Shown: positions 1 through 11,849, counted from the first letter of the stretch. The stretch is 64,000 bases of DNA from Haliclystus octoradiatus (GCA_916610825.1 OU744451.1:4119345-4183344), one strand, 5' to 3'. A program made the numbers and translations. The notes: a model not told the origin generated them from the sequence alone.

Positions 1-681
1 CCAATCACAAATCGTTTTGACATTCTACGAAATTTCTGGATTTAAAACTCAAAAATGAAGGGTTTTTTGGAAATTTTTTGGAATTTTTATCAGTTTTATG
101 GAATTCTGCGGGTATGATATATCCGAAACACGAATAAAATCAACTTTGAAATTTTTAGTGGACCTGCCTATTATATTCAATAAAATCTTTGTTTTTCAAG
201 TTGATAGTTTGATTGTATAGCTATTCGTTATTCTTGTGTTTTTAACCTAGGATTGGTTAGAATGCAAACGAAGCAGTAAGTATTTATTTTTAATGAGAAT
301 GTATGTATTTTTTATATGCATTTTCAACAAACAACAGTATATAGGAACATTTGAGGCTGACCTTTTTAAAATCTTTCAAACTCAATTGTAACGTTCCCGC
401 TAAAAATCTCTAAAAAGAATGTAAACAGAACGTTTTGAATGAGCCCGACAATGAGCTGGAAGTTGTTTAACTTGTTTTTATTATTATTCCCAGAGCCAAA
501 TTTCTATTTACAAGAGCTTGGACCCTTTCTTATGTGTTGCTGTCGGCTGCCATTAGACAGATTCCAGTCACATGATTTTATAGATGCCATTTCTGTTCCG
601 TCAAGCACAGGCGTTCGAAGTAGCTGAAAGGCATACGGTAGAACACACCTTATTTTTAAATGATTCTCTTCATCCAACGTA

Positions 682-1140
682 GAATTATTGGTTAGAGTTT
701 ACACCGTTTATGTCCACCCGTTATTGGAATCTTCGTCGCCAGTATGGAATCCATGCCTCGTGAAGGATATTAAAAAGTTAGAATCTGTCCAACGATATTT
801 TAGAAGGAGATCATTCCGATTACTCAATCGTCCATATACAGAATACAAGAACCGTTTGAGTTTACTAACTCTAGACAGTATAGAGTGCAGGAGAGTGTTT
901 TTTGATCTCTGCACTGTTTTTAAAATCACGCATAACCTTATAGATTTATCAATAGATAACTTGAGCTTCAAATATGATAGTAATAGATGAGCTGGATTAT
1001 TTCGAGCTACTTTTAAAACAGCTAAATATGATTTAATTCAACAGGTCTGTTGTGCATCACTCAATTTCGAACCAAATCCACTTAATTAATTTATCAAATG
1101 TTCACTGAAATATCCCAATTTTGTATGTAGGAATGTCACT
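682..1140 (+). pseudogene. LINE reverse transcriptase C-terminal relic
   Basis: The reading frame through 688-990 contains YVHPLLESSSPVWNP, then KKLESVQRYF and a run like YKNRLSLLTLDSIECRR. This is the classic thumb/C-terminal part of a CR1/Jockey-type non-LTR reverse transcriptase. The frame stops at 988-990, and weaker similarity appears to continue to about 1140. There is no catalytic FxDD motif and no endonuclease, so this is a 5'-truncated, dead copy. The assignment to the non-LTR class is solid; the clade is not determined. Confidence 0.75.
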
Positions 1141-1902
1141 GCTTTTGTAACAATAAGACATCAAAATTTCAGAGTTTGCTCAGATTTAACATGTATTAAT
1201 CATCCAAGCTGTATTTACCGGACAAGGTGCATGTTTACTGCTGGTTACAGCAAAGCACAGGACGCAGAATGAGCGTAGAAAAGTTGATATTGAAACATTA
1301 ACAAACAAATTCCAATAATGCAAAGAAAAATATTCAAATTTAATTCACCAAATATCCAAATATTTTACACCCCATAGTGATAATAGTTATAAAGTCTAAG
1401 ATTGATGAAGATAGCCACAAATTAAGCCTCATAACCAGCAGTACCATCGCAAAACAAGCGTAGCGGATACCAATTAATACCAAAATATGCAAATTTTTAT
1501 TATAATCAATGTTTCCGTAGCATTAAAACCATATTAAAATGTTCAAAAGCAAGAGAAATAGATATATGCAGCGATTAAATCAATCCAAACACTTTGTGTT
1601 CACTTCAAATACCAAATTGTATTAGAATTTAGACTTTTGCGGTCAGTTTACAACATACAACTGTAACTTTTGGGCGCATGCGTCTACCATTTTGGCTGCC
1701 CATCAGTGCCACGCGTCACGTGACCCCATCAGCGATCTATATCTATTATGTCTATGATATATGCATATAGCAATATGGCCTTATCCATGTTTTAATTAAT
1801 AACCATTATTTAATCTAGTTCTTAATTAATCTTCAGGCTGTATGTAAGTGATACTTTCTATAGCGTAAAATGTCCTTTATTTGCCGGTCAAAATGACAAA
1901 AT

Positions 1903-1945
1903 ATATCATATCATATCATATCATATCATATCCTATCATATCATA
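1903..1945. repeat. (ATATC)n microsatellite
   Basis: About eight copies of the pentamer ATATC (TCATA) with one substitution near 1932. The surrounding 1141-2900 is AT-rich non-coding sequence in which I see no gene. Confidence 0.9.
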
Positions 1946-2904
1946 AGTTTGATCAAAACCCGCGCGAATAATATCATGAATTCGAAAAGCTATTTGTTCA
2001 AAACCAAAATCTCATTTTCAATGGAGCGAAAACGGCGATTTTCAAGCCTCAAAAATTGCGTGTCCCAACTGTTGTAATAGATGGCTCTAATTATTCCTAG
2101 AGAGTAACTTCCCCTTGTGCTTCAATTAGAACTTTGGCAGAATAACTGCAATGCAGTTTTTTAATCATGGAAAGAATATATCGCATATATATCTTTCAGC
2201 GGGCATATTACCCTAAAAAATGGGAGATAAAAGCTGACAAAAACTGATGTAAAAAAGAAGTTAAACATTTCCAAAAAGTGGTCGTTTGAGCATGCAGGTA
2301 AAACTCGATGAAGATTGCCAAGGTTGAAACATGGTTTTGTGACCCTAAAACAAAGCAAAACAAATATTCGAAATGACGAAACAACAAAGTTTAAGTTTTG
2401 GACATGCTTTGAATGATAATAAATTAATAATATTGATAATAGTAACAATGGAAACAGGATTGTTGAAGAACTTGACCAATTCTGCACTGATCAAGAGGCA
2501 AGCACATCACGTGATCAAATTCACGATTCTGATTGGGTCAGCTTGCAGTGTTCGATACTTGGTGAGTAAAATGGACAGTTTTTGCAAGAGTTTTTTGTTG
2601 ATAAAATTAATAACTTCGGATAGTAGAACGATTAAATACTAATAGGTATGTGTTTCTCTTTAGAAAAACGCCCCATGCGTGGGTTTTGCCATGCTCCATT
2701 ACAAATTCCTGCACTCGTGATGTTGTCCGACACTTGAGAAGCTATAATAAACTCGCCTGCGGCTTGTTTATTTATTACGCTTCACTCTTGTCTCTCAACA
2801 TCACTCGTGCAGGATTTTGCGATGAAGCATGGCAACCCGTGCATGAACCTTTAAATCTGAGTTCAATATCAATATTAATCTACATATATAAACGTCAAAG
2901 TATC

Positions 2905-2929
2905 TGTGTGTGTGTGTGTGTGTGTGTGT
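2905..2929. repeat. (GT)n microsatellite
   Basis: Twelve or so GT dinucleotides in a row. The short reading frames that cross it are repeat artefacts. Confidence 0.9.
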
Positions 2930-3019
2930 ACGCGTGCTGTCGCGACAATGGATTTGTTTTTCGTTTTTCTCCGTCAATTGTTACGTAAAAATTGCAAAAA
3001 CATATCATTAGAATCAATG

Positions 3020-3395
3020 TTCATTTCATTTCATTTCATTTCATTTCATTTCATTTCATTTCATTTCATTTCATTTCATTTCATTTCATTTCATTTCATT
3101 TCATTTCATTTCATTTCATTTCATTTCATTTCATTTCATTTCATTTCATTTCATTTCATTTCATTTCATTTCATTTCATTTCATTTCATTTCATTTCATT
3201 TCATTTCATTTCATTTCATTTCATTTCATTTCATTTCATTTCATTTCATTTCATTTCATTTCATTTCATTTCATTTCATTTCATTTCATTTCATTTCATT
3301 TCATTTCATTTCATTTCATTTCATTTCATTTCATTTCATTTCATTTCATTTCATTTCATTTCATTTCATTTCATTTCATTTCATTTCATTTCATT
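3020..3395. repeat. (TTTCA)n pentanucleotide array
   Basis: About 75 copies of TTTCA with no visible interruption over roughly 375 bp. All three frames stay open and produce an artefactual HFISF peptide repeat. The purity suggests recent expansion; the true length may differ because assemblies collapse such arrays. Confidence 0.97.
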
Positions 3396-4042
3396 TTTGA
3401 AATAACGTTCAACATACTGCTTTGCGTGCTAACAAAGGTCGAACAAAAAACGATTGCGCAAGAAACACCATTTTATTGTTAAAAATACAATGGGCATGCT
3501 GTGTGATTATTCCAAATTTTTAGCGAAATTTTTTTGACAAAAATTTTTTCCATTGCCCGCCATGATGGCCGACTCGCAGCTTAGCGAGATTACAATTGCA
3601 TTATTAAATGAAATGTTTTCTAATACTCATGGATTAGTTTACATCGCGATTATCTCTTCATTGGTAGAACACATGATTGTTTTCTTCTTCTCGTCATTTG
3701 AAATGGTTAATGAAAGATTTTAATCGTTCTGTAACATCACTATTTGAGGTGAAACTTCGAAGATAATTGTTGTTGTGTTTTGACCATGAGAACTTTTGAA
3801 CCGACAATTCATAATTTGGTTGGGGGTTTAGACAAGACAGTATTATATATTTATAGTTTCTATTGTTTTCTGAAGTTATTTATTACATCAAACTGCTAAG
3901 CCAGTCGTCATGGTTTTATTTGGTTTATTAAAATGTTTTAATTCTGCTGCGACATCGCCTTAAGAAGAGACAATTTCGCACGCCATTTACAACTCACACC
4001 TGTATTATAAGTAGTGAAAATCATTACATTTGTTATAATGTT

Positions 4043-4112
4043 GGTATGGTCTAGTGGTGAAGCACTTGCATAAAGCGAGCGGGGTATGGAGTTCAATCCC
4101 ATCGGTATGCCT
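4043..4112 (+). repeat. tRNA-like sequence (tRNA pseudogene or SINE head)
   Basis: It has an A-box-like TGGTCTAGTGGTGAAGC and a B-box-like GAGTTCAATCCC at tRNA spacing. The ends can pair as an acceptor stem (GGTATGG with GGTATGCC, including wobbles). The anticodon arm pairs CTTG with CGAG, but the loop lacks the invariant T33, so a functional tRNA is unlikely. The following 4115-4370 is T-rich low-complexity DNA. Confidence 0.5.
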
Positions 4113-4756
4113 AACATTTTTTTTCCTTTTTCTTTTTTCTTTGATTTATTATTCGGATATATTTTTCTTTATATTATTATATTATTTGGATATTGTTATA
4201 ATTTATTTTATTTGATTGAAGTTGATTTTTTTATTTGATCTGAATTTTATATCATTCGATTGGATTGATTTACTTTCTTGAATTTGATTTGATTTGATTT
4301 TTCTTTGCATGATGATTTGATTGATTTGATCTATTGAATTTGATTTCAATTGGTTTATTTTGATTATTATATTATTCACCATGAGTCCGAGCGTAGCGGA
4401 GCTATTTTTTTTATATTCCATTCCTTATTTTCTGCATCGAACGAACACATATCTTTATTTGGTAATCCAACTTTGGGTGACAACAACAAAGCAATTTGTC
4501 CTCCTCAATTTCACACCAACCATTGACCATTCTCTATTGTTCAAGTGATTATTGTATTGTTCTAATGATGAAATATGTCAATCAAATTCTAAATCTAAGT
4601 GGCTTCCATGGTTAATAGCAGATTAAAACAGATTTTTCAATGTATTTTCATAGGAATATTCAAATGATGTTATTATTGATTAATTACATTAAAATATTAC
4701 ATTATGTTTTCATACGTTTTATATGCTATGAATTATATCATTCTTCTTGTATGCAG

Positions 4757-5017
4757 ACTGGATCCTTCTACAAAGACGATTTGATGGTAGTTTAGATTTT
4801 TTTCTCGATTGGCAATCGTATAAGAATGGATTTGGAAATATCGATGGTGAGTTTTGGCTTGGTTTGGACAATGCGCATGAATTGACGAAGGATGCTATTA
4901 ACGCCACTCTCAGATTTGATTTGTGGGATGGCGAAGATCATCGATATGCAGAATACTACGAAGCTAAGATTTCCAGTGAATTAGATAACTATCGGTTAAC
5001 ATTCAACGGATACAAAG
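4757..5017 (+). CDS. Fibrinogen-related domain (FReD) protein, internal exon
   Basis: This exon encodes WILLQRRFDGS, then DWQSYKNGFGN and DGEFWLGLDNAHELT, the signature first half of a fibrinogen C-terminal domain. Such domains occur in ficolins, tachylectin-like lectins and angiopoietin-like proteins, are usually secreted, and bind sugars or acetyl groups. The acceptor is the pyrimidine-rich TTCTTCTTGTATGCAG ending at 4756, and the donor is AAAG/GTCAGT at 5017/5018. The reading frame joins exactly in phase to the exon at 8141, giving NGYKGNAGDSM across the junction. Upstream exons (the domain's N-terminal part and any signal peptide or coiled coil) were not found in 1-4740; they may lie before the window or be too short to see. 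Confidence 0.85.
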
Positions 5018-8000
5018 GTCAGTGGCAGCTATAGGATGTTTCACTATAGAGAGGGAAAGATTGGTTGTTTTGCTAGCCGGATGCAAATATGCATAGAGGC
5101 TTTGAATACTACATTAATGTTAAAATATTTCCCCAACACCATTCCTTCAATTGACAGTCTAACATCAACATTCAGCTCATATTGCCAAGTGCATGCATTA
5201 GTCAATAATTGTTTGCGAGCTGCTAAGCATTATGCGTTCACTGCGGATGTCCGCCCGACAAGAAGACGATGAAATAAAAATTGACCCCTCCCCCCATGAT
5301 AGAATAGACTAATGGATACGAAGGTAACCATGTAAGTATGAGTTTTGTCACATAAGTTATGACTGGCTTAATATATAAAAGTTTACATCGCTCCCAGTTA
5401 TATTTAACCAATGGCATATAATGCAGCATCAGATAATAATAGGAATGTTAAAGAGTTGATTATACTATTTATTCGAATCTAAGTCAGTACTATGATGGTG
5501 AAATACTGTACTAGCTTAGATTGACATTATTTAGAAAATGCGTCGGAAGCAAACATAGTTTTTGAAGAAACATGTTCTTTTGGCAATGAGTTTTCTTTTG
5601 CTATGACACGATGTTAGAATTAATGTTTCAAATGCTTCTAGCTTTGTTGTTGATAAATGTCGATGATGACTTCAGATTTAATGTAATTCCATCTCAAATT
5701 TATTTTGTGTATTTGTGTCTTACGGTGAATTTATTACAAACCTGGGTTTACAAAAATGACAAGGGCATGAGTTAGTTGATACCTCATTATTAAAGAGTTA
5801 CGAAGGACCAGCAGCCTTTGCTTTATTTGTTGTTTTGATTACAAGAAACGAGGCTTATCCTCTGGAAAGTGACGTCAGCGGATAGCCCTCGTGGCTGTTG
5901 CTACGGAAAGACACGACAGAAAGCTCGAGAAAATAGTTTGGAGTCAAAGCATCTGTATTAAGAAAAGAAATTCACCTTGTGTTATAATTTCATTTTGTTT
6001 TGGTGATAAATTTCGATTTTGAATGCTAACAAATCTCTTCCCGTTCTTTCAATCCCCAATATTCTTGTATCAAGCAAACAAAAACATGAAATTTTGAATC
6101 AGTCGAGTTCAGCTGTTTTCAACTCGGTCTCCCGTCCACAATTCGTATGACGCTAGTAGTAAGTGAATTGATTTTCGTGGTACACATTTTTTCAAGCGCC
6201 AAAAGCCCTTACGACGTCCATCTCTATTGCTCTTGTAACTTTCCAAACCAGTTCGTTGCTAAATAACTTATCAGAGATGCTTCCATCATTCCATGTTTGT
6301 TTTACGGAATATTTTTACAAACTCGCGTGTGTGTGCAAAGGCGGGCCGTGTATCATAAAAACAAGTGACTGAAATCTGGGTCCAGATTTCAAAGACAAAA
6401 ATATGCAAATGCTGCTGGTCATTTTATGGTCTTTAAGTCTGTTTTACCCGCGGGGGGATAACTTCAAATGGTTGGTATACGGGAACGTGCCAATTATTGA
6501 GGGTACCTTTTCATAGTATTTTAAAATTTTGAAAAAATGTAAAGACAAATTTGACTGCCTAATTCATGAAATGCTTGCAATCATGCGAATCAAGCCAAAC
6601 CTCAACACTCAGTCTGACACAATCAAATCTCGGCTTTTCCCAGCAGGATATTGAAAAGCTATTGTTCTTGCCTTTGTCTATAATAATCTATTGTTATTAA
6701 CGCATCCTGCTTGTAGCACATTGTATAACTTAACACTTTTAAACCCATGTATTTTAAATAATTTTTCTTTTAAAAAATATATTTCTGAAGATGACATAAG
6801 CAATGTCGAAAGCTCAATCAACGTCTATTTTATCGTTTACCTTTTCATGGTCTTGAAAATTTTTGAGGTATCTATTTCAGAATTTTCAAAATATTCGGTG
6901 TATTGTTTTTCAATGAGCGCAATATGTTGATGAAAACCCATGAAATTGTAATCAATTTTCAAATATGCGTCGATAAAAAGTAATTGGGGTATACATTTTG
7001 GCCTGAATCAGATATTTGAGGTATCAATTTCGGAAAAACAAAATTTTGGGAGGAAAATTTCTGAATTAAAATTAGCATCCCCGTCATTAGAGGCAATAAG
7101 AGGCATGAGTAAAATGAGCCGAGTGGCAGAAAAATTTTGTTTATCCAATTTCAAAAATAAAACATCAAACAGGTACAACTTGCTATAGCCTGGTTTCCAT
7201 AAAGCAAATTTGCCTGCGTCGTTGCCTGCGTCGTTGCCTGCGACATTTGCCTGGGTCACAACCGTAGACATTTAATGATCTTTTTTCTATTGTTTCGACA
7301 GGATATCATTAGTTTTGCCTGCGTCATTTCAAAGTTGAACTCACTCCAACTTTGAAATCAGTCAGGCAAGACAAGTGATATCCTGTCGAAACAATAGAAA
7401 AAAGATCATTAAATGTCTACGGTTGTGACCCAGGCAAATGTCGCAGGCAACGACGCAGGCAAATTTGCTATATGTAAACCAGGCTTATAAGAGCAATGTA
7501 CATAGCTTAAGTCCTTTAAACAATAGAAACTTATGTATCATGATCTGCTCTTGTAATCAAGAAATTGTCACATTTATTTATAAATTTAATTACCTGGTGG
7601 TCACTAAACGCTTGAAACTATGAGTATAAAATACAAATATGTATCATTCCTTGCATCTATTTATCATTATAGACGATCGAAGTTGTTAAGAGAAAATAGG
7701 GAGGTGGTTGAGATTTAGTACCGGTACCGGTTCAAGTTCAAGTTTAGTCGACAAGAAGTTTGGATTCTACCAGTACTTGTTCTGTCAAAAAAGACGTTTA
7801 TATTTTGAATAAAATAAAACCTCAGTTTGTGTTTTCCAGGTAAACAGAAAATTCTGACATTTTTCCTAAATTCATAATGATTTTATGTAAAATTATAATT
7901 TTGTTAAAAAAATGCGAAAGTAAAACGGAAATAAAACAAAACAATGAAATCAAAATATGTACTCTGTGGTTCATGTTTCCCACCGAAAGGTGTTCCGAAA

Positions 8001-8140
8001 CGAAAAGGCCAGTACAGGTTTCAGAGCTCAGGGGCTTCCCCAATTGCGCAGAAGTGATGCGTAATGTGAAAGATGTACTCGTAGCTGTACCTGTACTAAA
8101 TCAAAACCTCCCTAATGTATAAAATCTGTTACTTCGATAG
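5018..8140 (+). other. Intron of the FReD gene
   Basis: GT (5018) to AG (8140), 3,123 bp, phase 1. It is AT-rich and contains a long foldback element at 7187-7485. Short reading frames inside it (for example 5036-5272 and 6691-6930) show no recognisable domains. Confidence 0.8.
7187..7485. mobile_element. Foldback/MITE, about 299 bp, nearly full-length hairpin
   Basis: The left end AGCCTGGTTTCCATAAAGC is mirrored by the right end (reverse complement AGCCTGGTTTACATATAGC). The inversion continues inward through GCCTGCG-rich repeats almost to the centre near 7345, where a smaller hairpin forms the loop. TA dinucleotides flank both ends, compatible with a TA target-site duplication. It carries no coding capacity. 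Relatives sit at 22465-22663 and 57935-58030. Confidence 0.85.
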
Positions 8141-8403
8141 GAAATGCCGGAGATTCAATGACTTACAGTAACAATCAAATGTTTACAACAAGAGACAGAG
8201 ATAATGACAAAGCTGGATATAATTGTGCCACCAAATTCATTGGCGCATGGTGGTATAATGCTTGTCATTCAGCCAATCTAAATGGTAACTATGGTGACAG
8301 TGGATTTGCCAAAGGGATCAACTGGAAAACAATGACAACTCATTATCATTCACTGTCAAAAACGGAAATAAAAATCAGCTCAACTGATAGCAATGGCTGT
8401 TAA
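8141..8403 (+). CDS. FReD protein, terminal exon
   Basis: Starts after ACTTCGATAG (AG 8139-8140) and ends at TAA 8401-8403. It encodes GNAGDSM, the DRDND loop that binds calcium in FReDs, then YNCA, GAWWYNACHSANLNGNY and GINWKTM. These are the hallmark second half of the fibrinogen C-terminal domain, including two conserved cysteines. Together the two exons cover about 174 residues of a domain usually near 210-220 residues, so only the N-terminal part is missing. The gene looks intact over what is visible, with no frameshift or internal stop. The ligand cannot be inferred. Confidence 0.88.
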
Positions 8404-8536
8404 ATGCATTATGAACGTTGATTGACATTAAAACGTTGCAAACGGTGAACGGTCACATTACATTAAAACAAATATGGGATTAGCCTGATCAATGCACGAT
8501 GCAATATTTAAGAATCTCTTCTATAGGTCTGTAATT

Positions 8537-8675
8537 CATACCCTAAAATGCATATGAGATCATTGGCACATTAGAATGCACTTATAGACAGCCTGCAGAC
8601 AGACTTTTCCACCATATAGTCTTATAACGAGAAAAAGTCTATCTGCACGCAGGCTAGATGCATTTCCGGGTATGG
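8537..8675. mobile_element. Small foldback element (MITE-like)
   Basis: CATACCCTAAAATGCAT at the left is mirrored by ATGCATTTCCGGGTATGG at the right. Inside is a second inverted pair, GCCTGCAGACAGACTTTTTC versus GAAAAAGTCTATCTGCACGC. About 139 bp, non-coding. Confidence 0.7.
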
Positions 8676-9155
8676 GTAAAAGAAAAGCATATCCGTTATT
8701 ACACTCTTAGCAAAAACGGAATAATACTGCTTAATTAAGAGGTGACATCAACAATAAATGATCACCGGCAAATAATAATTGATAATAAAATACCTTTTGT
8801 TTAATAAGTTTGATAAGACGACAAGCGATATATAGAATTGACGTAATTTTGCGACGTTTCTTCGGGACATGAAACATACAGCTCAGGGAAACAATTTAGA
8901 TTTAATTGGATCTGATTGCTTATTGAGTATCGGTCTGCTATCCCCCTGTTTGCCAGCATTTCGTGAATCAAACAATCAAATTTATTCTTGCATTTCCGTA
9001 AAACGCTGAAAATTTTGTGTTGTCGTTCACATTCTGTTGATGAACGTTGCGGACAAGGTTGCGGAAATGCAGCCTACAGCAGAGCTGCAATGTCAGCCAA
9101 TGCCATCAATTCTCTTCACACGAATCTCATTAAAAACAATGAACAACGCATATTA

Positions 9156-10323
9156 GGGGATGTGCATCAAAATTTTACATGTTGATTTTATTGTTTTAAT
9201 ATGTTGTAATGGCTATGAAAATATGAGTACCGAAAATAATGAATTTAGTAATTGGCTGATTTTATAATAATATATCGAATCCGAGCGATTTGATTGGTTC
9301 CTTGAAGTATGACGTCAAACCCTCGTATCAGGGAAAACCCACGAAAATGCAACAGCGTTTACTATATGGCGATGTGAACTTGATTACTTGATTAGCTACT
9401 GTTTTGTTCCTTCCTACTCATTTACTAGTAATTTTTGTCCTTAAAAAGTTTTCGCATATAGTCCTGAATGAAACAGCATCGTCAAAAATGGCTAAATGTG
9501 GCAAGATGTAAACAAATTATGACCTGAAAATCGATGTATTTGTTCACCCGATTTTGATTGCCATTTACAAAGTTTATAAAATATCAAGAGCGACATGAAT
9601 ATGCAGTTAGTATTAGTAAAGATATATATTATGGTTACAGACTGTAAAAGACCTTCCTAGCCACCTATGGAATGTAGAGGCGTTCTGTCGTAGGTTGCGA
9701 TTTTTATCTAGAATATGTACCTAGTTTAATCACGTTTTTATTGTTAGAATGGCGTAGTGGTTAGCGCTTCGTCGCTACCTTACCAAGGTAGAGATTCACA
9801 TTCATGTTCGGTCCGATTTCCTTTTTATGCTGTTTGGATTATTTTCGTCATATAACACACAACAGAGAGATATAGATACTTTTATTTACATATAAACCCT
9901 ACAATAAAAACTCAAAAGATTAGGAAAATTGCTGATTATAACAGTTTAATAAAATATTTTATTTACGGTACATCATAAAGACAGTAGCATTCCGACATCC
10001 GACAAGTCGGCTATGGTGAAGCCTTTACAACATTCGTTGTATGCCACTGTTCGTCGAGGAAAAGCAATGAAAAAGTACTGCGTGCGTATTGGATTAATCT
10101 TCAAGATTTTTGTTCACGTTGCGGCTCGACCAATCAGCTTCATCGACATAACGCGGGAAATCGGAGAGAAAGCGCGGGAAATCGTCATAAATTCTTTATG
10201 AAATCTCTCATAATTATCAAACCGCTAGGAATATAACGATGAAACTTCATATATATGGTATTTTTGGTCATATTTCAAGACCAGTGTACAAAAAACAAAA
10301 ACATTTTTTGATGCACATCCCCC
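9156..10323. mobile_element. Non-autonomous TIR DNA transposon, about 1.17 kb
   Basis: Left terminus GGGGATGTGCATCAAAA is repeated in inverted orientation at the right end (…TTTTGATGCACATCCCCC). ATTA flanks both sides (9152-9155 and 10324-10327) as a probable 4-bp target-site duplication. No transposase frame is visible inside. A tRNA-like segment lies at 9745-9815. Superfamily not assigned. Confidence 0.65.
9745..9815 (+). repeat. tRNA-like segment (SINE head or tRNA relic)
   Basis: It shows an A-box-like GGCGTAGTGGTTAGCGC and a perfect five-pair anticodon stem (CTACC/GGTAG) with the seven-base loop TTACCAA, which would give anticodon ACC. The T-arm is degenerate: GTTCGGTCC is present without a paired stem. 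A functional tRNA is therefore unlikely. Confidence 0.45.
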
Positions 10324-10885
10324 ATTAGCACGTTTTCTTTGTAATATTTATGGTCTATTTTTAGCTGAATTTTATTACATTATCTTGAAAATTGTAAGCT
10401 AAACCATATAAATAATCGAGTATTTTTAATTTCCATCCTATTAATTTCAATCACTGGAAATTTCATCTTAGCACAATGACGAAACGTCGCAAGATTACGT
10501 CTACTCTGTCGCTCGCTTGTCCTCCTTGACATTAAAACCATTCACAGAATTATGAAAGGACAAATTTGATATGTTTCTACCTCAACTTAGGCAACTGAGA
10601 GGATGCTTTACTCACAGCGTATATCTGCTCCTCATCATATAGGAATGCCAATGCCAGAGGTACAGTAAGGGGCCAGTCACTTATAACTTCTTAGAAAATC
10701 ATTAAAAAATCATACTTTAGCATATTGTGTAATCTATTCTCTTTCTTCAAATTTGACTATCTGGATTAAATAACAAGATGGGTACTTCCATATAGGCACT
10801 ATGTGGGGTCGGGGATATGCAATTTTTGCAGGGTACCATTGATTAGTACGGTGCTGACAATTTTGCATTTAATTTTTTTTTGTTT

Positions 10886-11102
10886 TGATTTATCATTTAT
10901 CCACAAACCGGTTAAGCTTGCAGCTTTTTTTCACCGGGGTGGTTGGGGTTAATTGGTTAGTATTTTGAAGCTTGTGATCGTTTGATAGATGGATGCCCTT
11001 CCTGACGCCAACCTATAGTGCTCCCGGCCAGGGATTGAACGCGAGACCCTGCGGGCCGTGGTCCAACGCCCTATCCACTACATCTAGGCCGCTGGAATCC
11101 TA
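10886..11102 (-). mobile_element. tRNA-derived SINE
   Basis: Read on the minus strand it begins with a tRNA-like head: A-box region TAGATGTAGTGGATAGGGCG and B-box GCGTTCAATCCC. A body follows with GGCGTCAGGAAGGGCATCC, a motif I recognise from many tRNA-derived SINEs of marine animals. The head-then-body order and single orientation support a SINE. The tail is T/A-rich near 10870-10890. Confidence 0.7.
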
Positions 11103-11481
11103 CCGAAATCTACGGTTGTGAAATGGGAAAATGGCTTACTGTGATGTGAACCGCTGCTGTGTGGTACCAAAATGGCAGGCAGTAATAAATTTTTGTCAAT
11201 TTTGATTCAACGATTTTCAACTTTTGAATCCTGCTGTGGAATCTCCAATTTCCATCTGTGTAATAGGAAAGCGTCTTTCTGTGATGGGAAAGCATTTCTT
11301 CTGTGATGTAGTGAAATAGCATTTAGATGCAAAATGTCAGGAAGTAAAATATTTTTTACAATTTTGAGGTATCACTGTTTGAAAGTTTCAATTTGCGTAG
11401 AAACGTTTCTATATATCCTTTTAATTTGAAATATATACATATTTTCAATAATAATGTAGTCAAAGATTACTCATTCATTTT

Positions 11482-11523
11482 CTGTTACTTGAAGTTTCAC
11501 GCTTTTTTGCTATCATCAGACAG
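11482..11523 (-). ncRNA. Hammerhead ribozyme-like motif (weak stem II)
   Basis: On the minus strand: CTGT, then core CTGATGA, stem II, then GAAA. Stem III follows as ACT/AGT with a three-base loop, then cleavage triplet GTA and ACAG, which pairs with CTGT as stem I. All core bases are present. Stem II (TAGC/GCGT) has only two Watson-Crick pairs, so activity is doubtful. Order and spacing are those of a type I hammerhead. Confidence 0.55.
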
Positions 11524-11579
11524 ATACGATAGTAATACTTACATTAATATATATAATATGTCGTAAGTTGTCTTACTGA

Positions 11580-11840
11580 TTGAACATAGGGCTCAATGCT
11601 TTACAGCAGAGCTTTAAATAATAATATAATTATATTAATAATTAATATTTAAATAATAATATTAATATATATATAAATAGTAGATCAAACATCAATAAAC
11701 CGTCTGAAGAGCGTCTTTACGCGAAACTCAGAGTAACGGAATAAACTCGTGATCTTTGATCTACTATTTATATTGCTCTGCTTTTAGCATTGAGCACTCA
11801 AATTGATGTTTTGCCCACATAATTACTTTATATATATCCA
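11580..11840. mobile_element. AT-rich retroelement end carrying a hammerhead
   Basis: An inverted pair AAATAGTAGATCAAA / TTTGATCTACTATTT (11676-11690 and 11755-11769) encloses a hammerhead. It is followed by a tail with GCTCTGCTTTTAGCATTGAG and ATTGATGTTTTGCCCAC. The same tail follows the hammerhead copy at 14.5 kb, where the ribozyme part is in the opposite orientation. A partial inverted copy of the tail (GCTCAATGC…GCAGAGC) lies at 11591-11617. I read this as rearranged non-coding ends of a Penelope-like or similar element. Confidence 0.55.
11700..11739 (+). ncRNA. Type I hammerhead ribozyme, canonical core
   Basis: Stem I is CCGT (11700-11703) with ACGG (11736-11739). The core CTGAAGA is at 11704-11710. 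Stem II is GCGT/ACGC with loop CTTT, including the canonical G-C pair next to the core. GAAA is at 11723-11726. Stem III is ACT/AGT with loop CAG, and cleavage is expected after GTA (A11735). Every conserved hammerhead position is met. Known hammerheads of this compact form occur at the ends of Penelope-like elements and related retroelements. Activity is inferred. Confidence 0.8.
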
Positions 11841-11849
11841 GAAACTACT

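Noticed and set aside
3020..3395. CRISPR-like array
   Set aside because: Regular repeats here are simple microsatellites without spacers, and the DNA is eukaryotic.
2906..3405. Long open frames encoding HFISF repeats
   Set aside because: Product of the (TTTCA)n array; open in every frame of the repeat and without a coding context.
3751..3775. GGTGAAACTTCGAAG as a further hammerhead
   Set aside because: It has GAAAC and a possible stem III, but no CTGANGA core at the required distance upstream.
4043..4112. Functional tRNA gene
   Set aside because: No T33 and a poor anticodon arm; better read as a tRNA relic or SINE head.
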